Assembly: GCA_004380135.1 (NCBI GenBank)
Contig: QXCR01000203.1
Coordinates: 1 to 42,907, forward strand
Direction: 5' to 3'
Origin: Stemphylium vesicarium
Taxonomy: Eukaryota > Ascomycota > Dothideomycetes > Pleosporales > Pleosporaceae
DNA length: 42,907 nucleotides
Of this stretch, positions 31,321 to 42,567 are shown piece after piece; within the stretch, counting starts at the first letter, position 1, and each line of letters starts with the position of its first letter. The position numbers and the translations under genes are program-made. Below the pieces are notes generated by a model. It had not been told where the DNA came from. It worked only from the letters and a program-made list of their open reading frames with translations, and made no database searches.

Positions 31321-32978
31321 ATGTCCGAGCCCGAGTTTGAGCAAGCCAGGAAGGGTATGTCCCCTCTACGCCAGCCAAACATTTACTCTAGCTAACTCCC
31401 TCGTAGAGCTCGTCTCCACCCTCGAGGCCTCCTCCCTCTTCTCCAAGAACCCCGAATACAAAAAGGCCCTAGAGGTCGTCTCCGTCCCCGAGCGCATCAT
31501 CCAGTTCCGCGTTGTTTGGGAGAACGACAAGGGCGAGTGCCAGGTCCAGAAGGGATACCGTGTGCAATTCAACTCTGCGCTTGGTCCCTACAAGGGCGGC
31601 CTCCGTTTCCACCCTACCGTCAACCTGTCTATCCTCAAGTTCTTGGGTTTCGAGCAGATCTTCAAGAACGCCCTCACTGGCCGTACGTCATACCCAACCG
31701 ATCGCGTCCGGCGCAAAGCTAACGTAATATCTAGTCAACATGGGCGGTGGCAAGGGAGGTTGCGACTTCGACCCCAAGGGCAAGTCCGACAACGAGATCC
31801 GCAAGTTCTGCGTTGCCTTCATGAGGGAGCTCAACAAGCACATTGGTAAGTACCATCCCTAGCGCGTCCCTGCGAACTGCCTCGGTGGGGCATGCGCCGC
31901 CAACGGCTTCGCGTGCTGGTCCGACTGCAGGCCAACGAGATCTGGCGGGTCCGTTTTGCCTTATCTTCCCATCTCGTTGGCTCCGCCCCATCGGCGACGC
32001 TTGCTGCTTTTCTGGTACCTCTATGGAACATTAAACTTACGTAAATGTACAGGTGCCGACACTGACGTTCCTGCGGGCGACATCGGCGTCGGTGGTCGCG
32101 AGATCGGCTACCTCTTTGGCGCATACCGAGCGGAGCGCAACCGATGGGAGGGCGTCCTCACTGGCAAGGGAGGCTCATGGGGAGGCTCATTGATCCGTCC
32201 CGAAGCCACCGGCTACGGTCTCGTATACTATGTCGACCACATGATCAATTACGCCTCGGGCGGAAAGGAGTCATTCGCCGGCAAGCGCGTCGCCCTCTCC
32301 GGTTCCGGAAACGTCGCCCAGTACGCTGCGCTCAAGATCATCGAGCTTGGCGGAACCGTCATCTCTCTGAGTGACAGCAAGGGCGCCTTGATCGCCGAAG
32401 ACGACAAGGGCTTCACCCCAGAGGTCATCAACCAGATCGCTGCCCTCAAGTTGGAGCGCAAGGCTCTTACTGCCCTCGAGAACCACAACTACAAGTACGT
32501 CGACGGGGCTCGCCCATGGAAGGAGGTCAAGAAGGTCGACGTTGCTCTTCCATCAGCGACCCAGAACGAGGTCTCTGAGGACGAGGCCAAGGCTCTCATC
32601 GAGTCTGGCGCCAAGTTCATCGCTGAGGGCTCCAACATGGGCTGCACACAGGAGGCTATCGAGGTCTTCGAGGCCCACCGTCGCGAGAAGAAGGGTGACG
32701 CTATCTGGTACGCACCTGGAAAGGCTGCTAACGCTGGTGGTGTTGCCGTCTCCGGTCTCGAGATGGCCCAGAACTCCCAGCGTCTGTCATGGACTGCCGA
32801 GGAGGTTGACGAGAAGCTCAAGGGCATCATGAAGGACTGCTTCGAGAACTGCCTGGGTACCGCCAAGGAGTACTTCACCCCTGCTGAGGGCGAGTTCCCA
32901 TCCCTCGTCGGTGGTGCCAATGTCGCTGGTTTCCGCAAGGTCGCTGCTGCCATGCACGACCAGGGTGACTGGTGGTGA
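31321..32978 (+). CDS. gdhA: NADP-specific glutamate dehydrogenase
   Basis: Converts 2-oxoglutarate, ammonium and NADPH to glutamate; the main ammonium-assimilating enzyme in fungi, a cytosolic hexamer. Exons 31321-31354, 31407-31682, 31735-31845 and 32053-32978 give 448 residues, the usual length. QFNSALGPYKGGLRFHPTVN at 65-84 and LNMGGGKGGCDFDPKGKS at 104-121 carry the substrate-binding lysines, Lys110 lying in the Glu/Leu/Phe/Val dehydrogenase signature. GADTDVPAGDIGVGGREIGY follows at 141, and SGSGNVAQYA at 223 is the dinucleotide-binding turn. The family with GAYRAERNRWEGVLTGKG is the NADP form. Codon use is strongly C-ending, as expected of an abundant protein. Intron 3 is 207 bp and contains a perfect 11-bp inverted repeat (see the repeat entry). 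Confidence 0.96.
31931..31981. repeat. Inverted repeat inside intron 3 of gdhA
   Basis: GCCAACGAGAT at 31931-31941 is exactly complementary to ATCTCGTTGGC at 31971-31981, with a 29-base loop, so the pre-mRNA could fold a stable hairpin within the 207-bp intron. It might simply bring the splice sites together. Confidence 0.7.
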
Positions 32979-34144
32979 ACGGTTCGCTATTAAGCGACCT
33001 GCCTTTTGTATATGATACCTTACGATACCTTCACACTGGATATGGCGTTCGGGGGCGGGATGCTTCCACTTTGTATATAGATACCTCTCATGAATAGAAT
33101 GATCATGACTTCTTACTCTCAATCTTCCTTTTATGGATTCCTGAGAAGTAACTGTAATGACAAGACAGCCCTACGATCTCTCCATAGAATGTCCACAATT
33201 CAGCTCTCAATAGTTTCCCACTTCCACGTCAAGCGGTCGTCGCTTTACCAAGGAAAAAGCAACATGGCATAACAATCACCTTGCGTGGCGTTTACATCCC
33301 AAAACCTACCCCTCCATGCCCCGGGACACGAACCCCCACCAGAGGCCAGCTGGAAAAAAGCAAAAGCTATCATCTCATGCAGTCGAAAGAAAAACAAAAA
33401 CACCCCCATGCGCCCAAACAATGCGCCCATAGCTCCAGCTCAAGCTCATTCCCCCATCCAGTCTAGCCCCAATACTAATCAACCATGACATAAAACACAC
33501 AGTCATACCCAGGCAGCAGCGCGCGCAGCGTAGCGTAGCGTGGTACACTGCTGTCCAGGAATCCTGTAACGTGCCGCGACGCGACACACGACCGACCTTT
33601 TTTTTTTCCGACGGCGGACGGGCGGGCGGGCGGCAGTAATGGACATGACATGGATGCGCGCGCATGCACGCCGCCGCCGCCGCCGGAAAAGTGTTCGCCC
33701 GGAAAAGGTTGGGGTGGGTTTCGCTTTCACTTGGGTTGGGTCTGGGTCGGGTTGGGATGGAATGGTTGATTGGGGGCGCGGATGGCTTACTGGGGTGGGC
33801 TTGGTGGGGTGCGTGCGGGTACATGGACGTGGGTTTGCAGGGCAGGGCAGGGCAGGGCAGGGCAGGGGAAAGAGGCTAGGTGAGTGGGTGGGTTAGGTCG
33901 ATATCGGAAGAGGGAGGGTGGGCGATTCCGGGACCGGGAAAATTAGGGTTGGGCGTGTTTTCTGAGGGAGGGATTTGGATGCTGTGGTGGTAGTGCGAAT
34001 GCGGGTTTGCATGGGGTGGTTTTGCTTTTGACGAAGGGAGAGGGTTGTAGGGTATGTATGTAGGCAATGTATATGATTTGGTATAATGTCTCGTGAGAGC
34101 ATTGATTGGAATTGTGATTATAGGCAATAGAGCTGCCGGGTACG
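32979..34144. other. Convergent spacer with G-rich strand bias
   Basis: About 1.2 kb between the 3' ends of gdhA and the PigL_N-domain gene. No gene is visible. From about 33600 to 34070 the + strand is strikingly G-rich, with a T tract at 33599-33608 and GGGC repeats around 33620. A perfect GGGCA tract follows at 33840 (listed separately). Confidence 0.5.
33840..33868 (+). repeat. GGGCA tandem repeat, potential G-quadruplex
   Basis: Six runs of three or more G are spaced by CA (starting at 33840, 33845, 33850, 33855, 33860 and 33865). Three-base G runs with 2-base loops match the classic quadruplex pattern. Confidence 0.8.
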
Positions 34145-35745
34145 TTACCCGAGTATGGTTGTCCATTCCCGCAGGAGCTCATCAACCACGTCTTTCTCTT
34201 GGGGTTTCGACTGTGACGTCCTGTCTTCCTCGTCGTTTGGAGAGATGATCTCAGGGCCATGTGCCGAGCTACTTGGCGGTCTCTGCTTACCCAACATCCT
34301 CCTGTCTGGTACTGTGTCGTAATCAGGTAGTATGACCTTGACGTCCACTATGTCTATTTCTTGACCAACAGGGTCGTATTCATCATTAGAGTCGTCTTCC
34401 TCGGTAGAGTCATCTTCCTCAGTAGAGCCATCTTCCCAAACATAGTCATCTTCTCCGACCCTGACACCTTCATTTGCGACTCTGTTAGTGGCGGCTAATT
34501 ACAGACGGTACTGAGGTACTTACTTTGACATTCTATTTCTGCTACAATCGGTTTGTCCGTTTGCTCTACTTGGGGTGGCCCAAATAATCCGAATTGCGGC
34601 TTTGCTGATGAGGAACAAGCAGCAACAGTCACCGTCCCATCATCTCGTCGCTCACTCGCATAAGTTTGCGATGAGAGTGGAACTCTGCTGTAGTGTAGTT
34701 CGGGTTTGCATTGAAGTCCGGTAGCCATCTCGTTGGTCTTCTCTCGAATTGTCGAAGCCTTACGGAAAAGTTTGGGCGGTGCTCGCGTCTTGGCTCTCAT
34801 GACCTGTGTTCCAAACAGAATAGGACTGGTAGAAATGTAGCTCTCACTGGGTCTGGAGTATTTTTCAAGCTCAGTCGTTTCTGCAGTTCCCTTGATTTTG
34901 CTTCCGGAAGCTGCCACATCCTTCGAGCCGCCAAGTAGGACGTTGTCGAGATAGGAACGGGTGACGAAGTAAGAACTAAGAGCCCTCTGATGGTGCTCGG
35001 AGTGATCATCACTGCCGTCTTGCTTCGCCATGGCTTGTTGCAGTTGCTCAATGTTTTCCATGAGGGCTTTGATATGGTTCATACATTCCGCAAGAGATTT
35101 AGGAGTGACGGTAGATCCGACAGACCAAGTGGTCATATTTGACCCAGATCCATCATCCTGTTGGTGCTCGTCTTCATCAACTAGAGTGTTGGTATCGCTG
35201 TTGCTGATGCTTCGTAGTAGCTCTTCATACTTTTTTGTGGAGCTCTTCTGTTTTTCGTCCAGTTGCTTGATCTCTTCACGTTGCCTTGCTTCAGCTTCGC
35301 GGTCAAGCTGGTTTGATGTGACTTGATATGCATACGTGAGCAACTGCATCAAGAGCTGTAGAGTGCTCTTGAGCTTGTCGATGTGATTTCGCAGCAGCTC
35401 AATCTTATTTTCCCGGAACGGCAGCATTAGCCGGCCCATCTTTCCCTTTTTGCTTTTGTTCAAAGTCGTCTCAATCTCTTCAAACACTGCCGAACACTCT
35501 TTCAAGGTCTCGTTCGCTGTCTCAACTGCGCTCTTCGAAATCAAGCCCGAGGTATCATCCTGCTTGAAAACACGACCCAACTCTTCAATGACGAAGCTGG
35601 TGAGCTTGATCTCTTTCGCAATGTCCCTGATTCTGCGATCGGCAGTAGCTACGCTGTCAGCATACTGATACAGCGCCTGTGAAAGCTTCAAACCTGCCCC
35701 TGCCAACTGCACGACGCTTGCGACGAGGCCTAACGTTTCTGCCAT
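34145..35745 (-). CDS. PigL_N-domain (fungal STAND-like N-terminal) protein
   Basis: 518 residues from exons 35745-34524 and 34479-34145. The N-terminus AETLGLVASVVQLAGAGLKL followed by a helical bundle is the fungal domain often found at the start of NACHT/NB-ARC proteins (PigL_N or related). Residues 60-145 are helical, and 147-182 (LDREAEARQREEIKQLDEKQ and beyond) is a likely coiled coil. The remainder is low-complexity, with Ser, Thr and Lys, then an acidic tail with three degenerate repeats of (E/D)EDDST type from an 18-bp tandem repeat. There is no NACHT, ankyrin or WD40 domain, so this is a stand-alone version. The acceptor at 34480 (CAGAG) was used because it keeps the acidic frame; the AG two bases earlier would switch to a short basic frame. 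Start at the Met of MAETLGL, not the one 20 codons upstream. Confidence 0.72.
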
Positions 35746-36500
35746 GTTTGTACCACGCGGCAACAAGTCGACAACGCTGCCAATCACGATCCAACAATAT
35801 AACAAAATCGAGAGATTCGCTGCAACGCTTGTATTAGGACTTCAGAACGGGTTTCCAACACCAGTGTTCAGCTTGGCTGAGTGCCTAAAGCCAAGCGGGG
35901 CTTCGGTTGAGGCTAAGCACGTGACCTGCACGCACCATCACCAACTTGACGCACACGCCTGACACTCTGCGCATCTTCAGTGAGGCAGTCATACGCTCTT
36001 AATGATTGTTTTGAAGACATCTTCGGTCTCTGGAGTATACTCCGGTCTTACTGCGAGTGGTCACGGAGGGGCTGGCCGCGCCTTTCCCCAAAAGAACCTT
36101 GGCGCAATCCGAAAACTTGGACTGTTCGCTGACAGGGGTGCCTCCATCATCATTGAGCATCACCACCCCTGCCCGTCAGCCGTCTTTCCTCGGATCGTCA
36201 TGCGCGGCTCTCGCTCATTGGGTGCCACAGCTGTTCTGCGCCACAGAACCACGGTATGATATCATGGGGTCTGGCGGGTAGAGAGGCCTTGCTTGGGTCG
36301 TCCTCGTTACAAAGGCTTCCCCGCTGCGAGAATTGACACGGTTTGATCGCATACACGTACCTTTTGGGAATCTTTACAGGCCCTGTTCACCCAGAGTATC
36401 AACCACACCAGTCCACCTTCACGCCTCGGAGTGCTCCCTTACCATCTGAGCGCGTCAGTCGCTTTCGAATCGCCGATCAACCTCTCGGCTTCTGCTGGCT
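35746..36500. other. Divergent promoter region
   Basis: About 755 bp between the PigL_N-domain gene and the Pro/Gln-rich gene, head to head. Nothing recognisable is encoded. Confidence 0.45.
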
Positions 36501-38259
36501 ATGGATGACGGTTTTCGACAACCTGCAAAACTCCAGAAACGAAAGAGTCGCGAGCGACAAGAGCTCCAACAGATGGCCGGCGGTTCAAGTGGTCAACCAG
36601 CTGCCAACTCATCGCAACCCATTTCTGGTCCTGAAAACATGACGTCGGCCGACAAGGAAAAACGCTCAAAATGGCGCATGTCCAATCCATTTTCTTCCAA
36701 GGACAAGACGTCAAAAGATAGCCTCCACCATACCCAAAAGGACGAAGAAAAGGAAAAGGAAAAGGCTCGCAGAGATGCCGACTCGGCTTATTACAGTAGC
36801 GAACGCAGCAGTGCAGATCCAAGCCTCGCGAACCAAGCACGACCGGTTTCTGGTGAACAATATCACCATCCGTCCACATCCACAAACAACCCGGTACCTC
36901 CAGTACACACTACGCCACCGAATGGACAGACTCAAGAGACCCTTGCACCGCCTCAGCAATCGCTTCAGAGTCGCTCGAGTCACGAGGATGTTGGAAGGGA
37001 GACGTACCGCGATGCTGGCACAGGAAACATAGTCACAGTCACAACCACGACGACAACGACGACTACCACAACAACTGGTCCAGGCGGGTCTACCACGGTG
37101 GAACAACCTCATGATAGTGGTGCTGGAAGGTCACAGAGTGTACACACTTCTGGCCCTAGCCCGCCACAACCAGCACCTCCCCAGCCAGAAGATCATCACC
37201 CTCAGGGCCCAGGCTTATCAGCCCAATCTGCTGTACGCCATGATGTGACCCCACCGATTCTGGAGAGTAGCCAACCACAAGGCAGCATAATCTCTCCACA
37301 AGTTCCCAACATCGATGGAAGTTCCTCTCCACCCATTCCTGCGAAGAACAACATCCGGCACCGAGTAGAGCTGGACTCAGTCTCCCCTGGAGTCCAGCGA
37401 CCAAATCCCATGGAGGACACTGTTAGTCCAATTACTCCAACCAGCCCGTCGCGCGCGAACTTCTCCTATCCGGCTCGGGCTCCCCCTCAGGGTGTTCCGC
37501 GACAGGTTTCTGCTAATGGAATGCCGCCTCAGCAGCAACATATGGATCAGCAGCAGCCAGGCATACCGCCCGTACCCCCAGTACCAGAACAGCAGCACCG
37601 GAGATCGAGCATCCCTCAATTACCAGCACAACAACAGCAACAGGCTGGCATGCCACCACCAATGCCGAACCAGCAGCCACCTAGTCTACAGCCTGGCTTC
37701 AATCCAAATGATCCGAACCGCCCGGTACCGTACAGGGCAGGACACGACCTCAACAAGCAAGGCACCATGGCGAATCTCAAGGCAGCTGCCGCTGGAATTC
37801 ATGTAAGCCTCCACCATCTCCAGACCCACCTTCAGGACACAAAACTGACACCAAGATCAGGGCGCAGGAGAAACCCTCCGCGGAACATTCAACGACACCT
37901 TCGACCGCCGCAACCCCACTGCGCACGCAAAGAACCAAGCCGTCATCGACAAAGGTCGTTCAGAAATTGATACCGCACGCGGACAACGGTACCCAAACGA
38001 GCCACAACACCCACAGCAACCACACATGGGCAGTCAACCAGGGGTTTCGAACTACCAACCCCAACAATCTACGACTGGTGCGGCGGGGGCTCCGACTCCT
38101 CAGCCTGGTATGGGGAAGACACCGTACATGGGTCCGCCGGTGTCGGGCTCACAGATCGAGGGCAGGGGTAACAACGGTGGGGGCAGATTGAGCAATATCA
38201 TGAAGAAGATGAAGGAGGGGCCTACACCGCCCAAGGAAGGGACTGCGAACCATTCATAG
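36501..38259 (+). CDS. Pro/Gln-rich low-complexity fungal protein
   Basis: 566 residues from exons 36501-37802 and 37861-38259. Residues 45-95 are Lys/Glu/Asp-rich with KEKEKARRDADSAYYSSERS. A run of 12 Thr at 181-192 follows, then a long Pro/Gln/Ser/His-rich disordered region with several poly-Gln and poly-Pro tracts. An apparently folded short motif spans the intron: DLNKQGTMANLKAAAAGIH then GAGETLRGTFNDTFDRRNP. The C-terminus is basic, ending in IMKKMKEGPTPPKEG. No membrane segment. I do not know its role; the combination of a conserved central motif and disordered flanks suggests an adaptor or RNA/cytoskeleton-associated protein. The first ATG was taken; Met25 (MAGGSSGQ) is an alternative start. 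Confidence 0.75.
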
Positions 38260-38618
38260 GGGGATTTGTGTGGAGAGAGGATACGGGATAATATTGTACA
38301 TGTTGAAATGCTTTGATGTTTTGTGTAATGACTATACCACTGTGTGTGGGGAGCACTGGCTGTGTTGGTAATTCTAGCTAGCGATCATGGCGTTCTTCAA
38401 ATCACATGATAGTTGATTAATCAGAGTATCATGCGCATTGAGGCATCAAGATTCGCACTGGAAAAGTGAAGCTCAAACGATGGTGGGTGAGTATAACGAT
38501 GCTAGGGCAAAATCAACAAGTGATCTCATGATATTAAGTTTTATTTAAAGACTATGTAGTATCTACTCGTAAACTTCGTGAAAAGCATCGTATCCTCGAC
38601 CACATACCGAGCATACGT
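38260..38618. other. Convergent spacer
   Basis: About 360 bp between the 3' ends of the Pro/Gln-rich gene and the second dehydrogenase. No gene seen. Confidence 0.5.
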
Positions 38619-39621
38619 TTAACCGTTGACAATAGTACCGCCGTTGGCGTGGATAGTCTGACCGCTAATCGAGCTGCTATCATTGCTAGCCAAGAAGACA
38701 AAGCAAGTAGCAATCTCACTAGGCTGCGAGGGCCTGCCAATAGGGGCCGTGAACTGCTTGATAGCCTCATCATTCATAGTCGCGGGGATGAGCGGAGTCC
38801 AAACAGGGCCGGGAGCAACGGCGTTGACTCGGATGCCGCGTCCGACGTATTGGTTTGACAGGCCACGGGTAAAAGCGACGATGGCGCCCTTCGTGGAGGT
38901 GTAGTCGAGGAGGTCGGGACGGCCGATGTAAGCGTTGACGGAGGCGTTATTGATGATGGTAGCGCCGCGCTTCATGTGGGGCAGGGCGTACTTTGAGAGG
39001 AAGAAGAAGGGATGGATGTTTGTGTCGAAGGTGTGGAGCCATTGTTCCCTGGTAAGACTGTTAGTTGCAAAGTTTATTGAGGGCGGAATGATGCACATAC
39101 TCAGACAGGTCATGGATATCGTTGATCATCATCTGGTACGCGTGGTTGTTGATCAAGATATCAATGCCACCCATGGCCTTGACAGCCTCGTCAATGACCT
39201 TTTGGCAGTTCTCCTTGGACTTGAGGTTGACGGCGAGAGTGTGGCACTTTTGGCCCTTCTCTTCTACCATCTTCTTGGTGTCTTGGGCGTCTTTTTCTTC
39301 CTCCGGGAGGTAGGCGATGAAACTGTCGGCGCCTTCCATGGCAAATAACACGGCTATTGAGCGGCCAATGCCAGAGTCTCCGCCTGTGATGATGGCCTTC
39401 TTGCCCTTGAGCTTGCCAGCGGCTTTGTACTTCTCCGCACCGCCTTCAGGTGTGGGAAGCTCATCAACCTTTGGCATCGGGTCCAGCTTCGCCTCTAGAC
39501 CGGGAGCTTGTTGGTGCTGGACATCGGGCTGGAAGCCTGTGATGCTTTGTTAATGTTGCCCTCAAGGCGAAAGTTATCTTCAATGCTTACCCTGCTCGAA
39601 CTGTCCTTTGCTAGAAGACAT
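38619..39621 (-). CDS. Short-chain dehydrogenase/reductase, glucose/ribitol-dehydrogenase type
   Basis: 298 residues from exons 39621-39591, 39536-39101 and 39048-38619, with introns of 54 and 52 bp. The N-terminal extension (about residues 1-55, with EQGFQPDVQHQQAPGLEAKL) is typical of the YghA-like or glucose/ribitol dehydrogenase-like SDRs often induced by stress. The cofactor motif TGGDSGIG is at 61-68, NNHA at 140-143 replaces the more usual NNAG, Ser192 is in NNASVNAY, and YTSTK has Tyr205 and Lys209. RGIRVNAVAPGPVWTPLIP and SGQTIHANGG are family-typical. NAD(P)-dependent oxidoreductase; substrate unknown. The NNHA change is often seen in the extended subgroup and need not abolish activity. 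Confidence 0.9.
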
Positions 39622-40794
39622 TGTGTAAGACTTTATGGGTATCTGGATATGAGAAGAGAGGAATTAGAGGGAATCTAGTGTCTTCCTGGGATGGAGATTG
39701 TTGTAAGTGCCATGGTGGTTTCCGATCAAATTGGGACTTTTATTGACGTTCGTGATTTACAGTGACATCACAAGGCGGTCACCACGCGCTCATCTGTAAA
39801 GGTGGAGCAAATCCTCGGACAGCGTCAGAGAACTATCTGCTAAGATCTGGCCATCGGCAATAGAATATCCTCGGTCGATGGTGTATCATACATCGCGCGA
39901 ACTGGTGGGAACGTTGGCCGTCGCTTCAGCCCTACCCGCTTCTCTACTATGACACTCGCACGGCCATACGATCGACACCCAAGTCATTCTGGAAAGCTGC
40001 AAAGAACGACTGAGCAAAGCGCTTTCAAGCCGAGCGTTGTTACGGATGCCGGCGGTTCTACGTCATCTCGCCAAAACCATGGCGACGTCATCACCACAAC
40101 AGAGCCTGCAACGGCCATCCTCCTCGTGCCAGATCAACATCTGAATTACGAACCCTCCCAACATCTCATTTCCCTTTCCATCACGATCAACAGCCAAAAT
40201 CCCTTCTCACACGCCCGTAATGACGCTGACGCAGCTATTTCAAGGTATGACGTAGCACCTGTTGGGCCCACTTAAAATCAGGGTCCACGCGCTATGACCG
40301 CATCCAGCCTCGCTCAACGCCTCGATCACTAGCCCCCAGGCAAAAGTAACGGCCATCATCACCCGCTTTCCCTTGCAAACAAGCCATTTCGTTACTGGGG
40401 CCCAGGAACAAGAACAAAGTAGAGTAGGCGCCAACGTCATGCGCCACGAGTCGTGGTACGAATGTACCAGGGTCTTTGGGCCTTGGAGCAAGCTTGACGG
40501 GTCCCTGCATGACGTGAGATGAGGACGATCGCAGCTAGGTTTGGGCTGCTGGGTATACGAGAACTTGATTCCAGGGACTTGGAAGGTCTTTGTCTGGGGT
40601 GTAGGGGGTTGTAAGACAGGGCTTGGTGGCTTGCTGTGCGGTTGTATAAGATGGGATGTTATGGCACGTTTTGTAGATTTTTCTTCTTCACAACAACTCA
40701 TCTCAAGCAACTACTACAACCAACTTCAAAGACTCTCAGGCACTATCATCTACCTACTTCGCCCTATCCACCGATATTAACCTACTCTACAATC
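39622..40794. other. Divergent intergenic region
   Basis: About 1.2 kb. The ORFs at 39949-40275 (+) and 40240-40710 (-) have no family features and overlap, so I treat them as background. A TATAAG at 40645-40650 lies 150 bases upstream of the small basic protein start and may be its TATA box. Confidence 0.4.
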
Positions 40795-41191
40795 ATGCCT
40801 CTCGCACGCCGCCACGCTCCCCGTACTGCCCGTGCAACACGCACCACTGCACGCCCATCGCTCAAGACTCGTCTGATGGGAGGTCGCAAGACTCGCACTA
40901 AGCGTACACCCGGAACCACCGTCACCACCACTACGACTACCAGAACCACCCGTACGGCTGGTGGCCACCATGGTCATGCCACGCCTGTTCACCACCACAA
41001 GCGCCATGCTACTATGGGCGACAAGGTCAGCGGTATGATGATGAAGCTCAAGGGCTCTCTCACCCACAGGCCCGGTCTCAAGGTAGGCAGAAATCATTCG
41101 TTGAATCCCATGCGTCGCTAACGTTTTCAAGGCTGCGGGCACTCGCCGCATGCACGGTACCGACGGCCGCAACGCTCGCCGGGTTTACTAA
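40795..41191 (+). CDS. Small basic Arg/Thr/His-rich conserved fungal protein
   Basis: 115 residues from exons 40795-41082 and 41132-41191 (49-bp intron). The N-terminal two thirds are Arg, Thr and His rich (MPLARRHAPRTARATRTTAR and on, with a Thr tract). The C-terminus is a conserved-looking segment: GDKVSGMMMKLKGSLTHRPG, then AAGTRRMHGTDGRNARRVY. I recall uncharacterised small ascomycete proteins with this ending, but no function is known to me. The strong positive charge suggests binding to nucleic acid, and the repeated codons (ACC, ACT, CGC) resemble a highly expressed gene. The second exon is only 20 codons. Confidence 0.8.
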
Positions 41192-41515
41192 ATTCATCCT
41201 ACTGGAGTAACGGGAGGGTTCCTTTTGTTGTTTTATAGCGATGTCACGACTGTACGATACGAGAGAAGATACCCGAAGTTTTGGGCGTTTAGCATTTAAC
41301 GAATCATTCAAGATTGAACAAGTTCATTTGTGAAGCCTATCCCTTCCTTGCTACTGTACATTTCCATCATCTTTGACATTTTCATGCTGTCGGTGGATCC
41401 CGAGGGTACACATTTCGGGGCCTACCCCTCATCCCCTCGCCAGGCAGTCTTCAGTAGGCAGATCTGAAAGCGGACGTAGGGATTGCGCACACCATGGATG
41501 CCCAGCAAAACATGT
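41192..41515. other. Convergent spacer
   Basis: About 320 bp between the small basic gene and the truncated gene on the other strand. No gene seen. Confidence 0.5.
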
Positions 41516-42567
41516 CTAATCCTCATTGGGCGCGCGGTAGCCGTCGGGACCCCGGAGAATCTTCTCGCGCATGTCTGGGCGACCGAGCCAGGAGATGTAC
41601 CAGGTGGGCTGACCATGCTTGATGCGGCACTTTGTGTCCCAGCGACCACCAACAGACTGGTTGTGCTTCTCGTACCCATCATCCAGATCCTCTCCTTGAG
41701 GCTTGCTTCGATCCATGCAGTCAAAACACACGCCGTTAAAGTATCCCAGAGTATTGGACTGCGCCTTCAAGACAACGGTTTCCCAATCGATACCACAGCA
41801 GCGGTTGCACTTCGGGGTGTACGCATTATTGAACTCCTTGAGACGGCGAACGACCTGTCCAATGCTTGAGTAGTTGAGAACGTCGTCGACTGGCCATGCG
41901 TCGCACTTGGTTAGGGCGAGCTGATAACGACCGATTGTGGCGTTCCAACGGGAGCATAGAGTGGACTCGGAACGAAGGATACGGCCGACACGAGAGTAGA
42001 GAGATTTGTAAAGGCTGTTGCGAAGACCCCCTCGGGCATGATTCAAAGGACCTAGTGCTTATTAGAGAAGGTTCTGGAGGGTTACTTACCAACAAGCATG
42101 CGCTCATTGATGTGGAGATTCTTGGGGGCCTTGAAGCCTTTAGGCGGGCGTTCTTTGACATGAAAAACGTGATCGTAGGTGAGGTACTTGGTAACGCGTG
42201 CATATCCGACCGCATGATCAAAGATGTAGCACGGGTAGGCGAGAGCTCGTGCAATCGGGACTGTGAGCTCGATTTTGGCCATGTTGATATCGTACCATTT
42301 GTTGAACCAGATGCCCAGATTCTCTTTGGCTTTGTCGTCTTGATGAGTGTTCCACAGCGATATCGTATCCCAGACCCCGACGAGTGAGATGTTGAAGAGG
42401 CCCAACTCACTCAAGCGCTGCTCAGAGAGCCCGTGAAGATGAGCGAGCCAGACAAGTGTACCCTCTTTGTTCTCGCCATCGTCCTTTGACTTTGCATTTC
42501 CGCCGAAAGTCAGCTCAGTCTTATCCGTCCTTGCGTCGAGGAGCGCTCTTAAGTGCAAGAAGTCGCC
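41516..42567 (-). pseudogene. 5'-truncated fungal gene, possibly a BTB-associated protein
   Basis: Two exons, 42567-42090 and 42051-41516, joined in frame through a 38-bp intron, encode the C-terminal part of a protein. Readable segments are GTLVWLAHLHGLSEQRLSEL, SLVGVWDTISLWNTHQDDKA, NKWYDINMAKIELTVPIARA and, near the end, a Cys-rich stretch (YTPKCNRCCGIDWETVVLKA and GYFNGVCFDCMDRSKPQGED). There is no ATG at the front: an in-frame TAA at 42568-42570 precedes the frame, and the first in-frame ATG is deep inside. I think similar proteins in Dothideomycetes carry an N-terminal BTB domain, which would be what is missing, but I am not certain. The Cys pairs (C-x-x-C-C, C-x-x-C) could bind zinc. 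Broken right where the repeat cluster begins. Confidence 0.6.

Noticed and set aside
33860..33960. Possible interstitial telomere repeat
   Set aside because: Only one TTAGGG (near 33943) and one GGGTTAGG-like piece occur; the rest is ordinary G-rich simple sequence.
39949..40710. Two overlapping ORFs of 108 and 156 codons between the second dehydrogenase and the small basic gene
   Set aside because: Opposite strands, no conserved segments, and located where promoters are expected.
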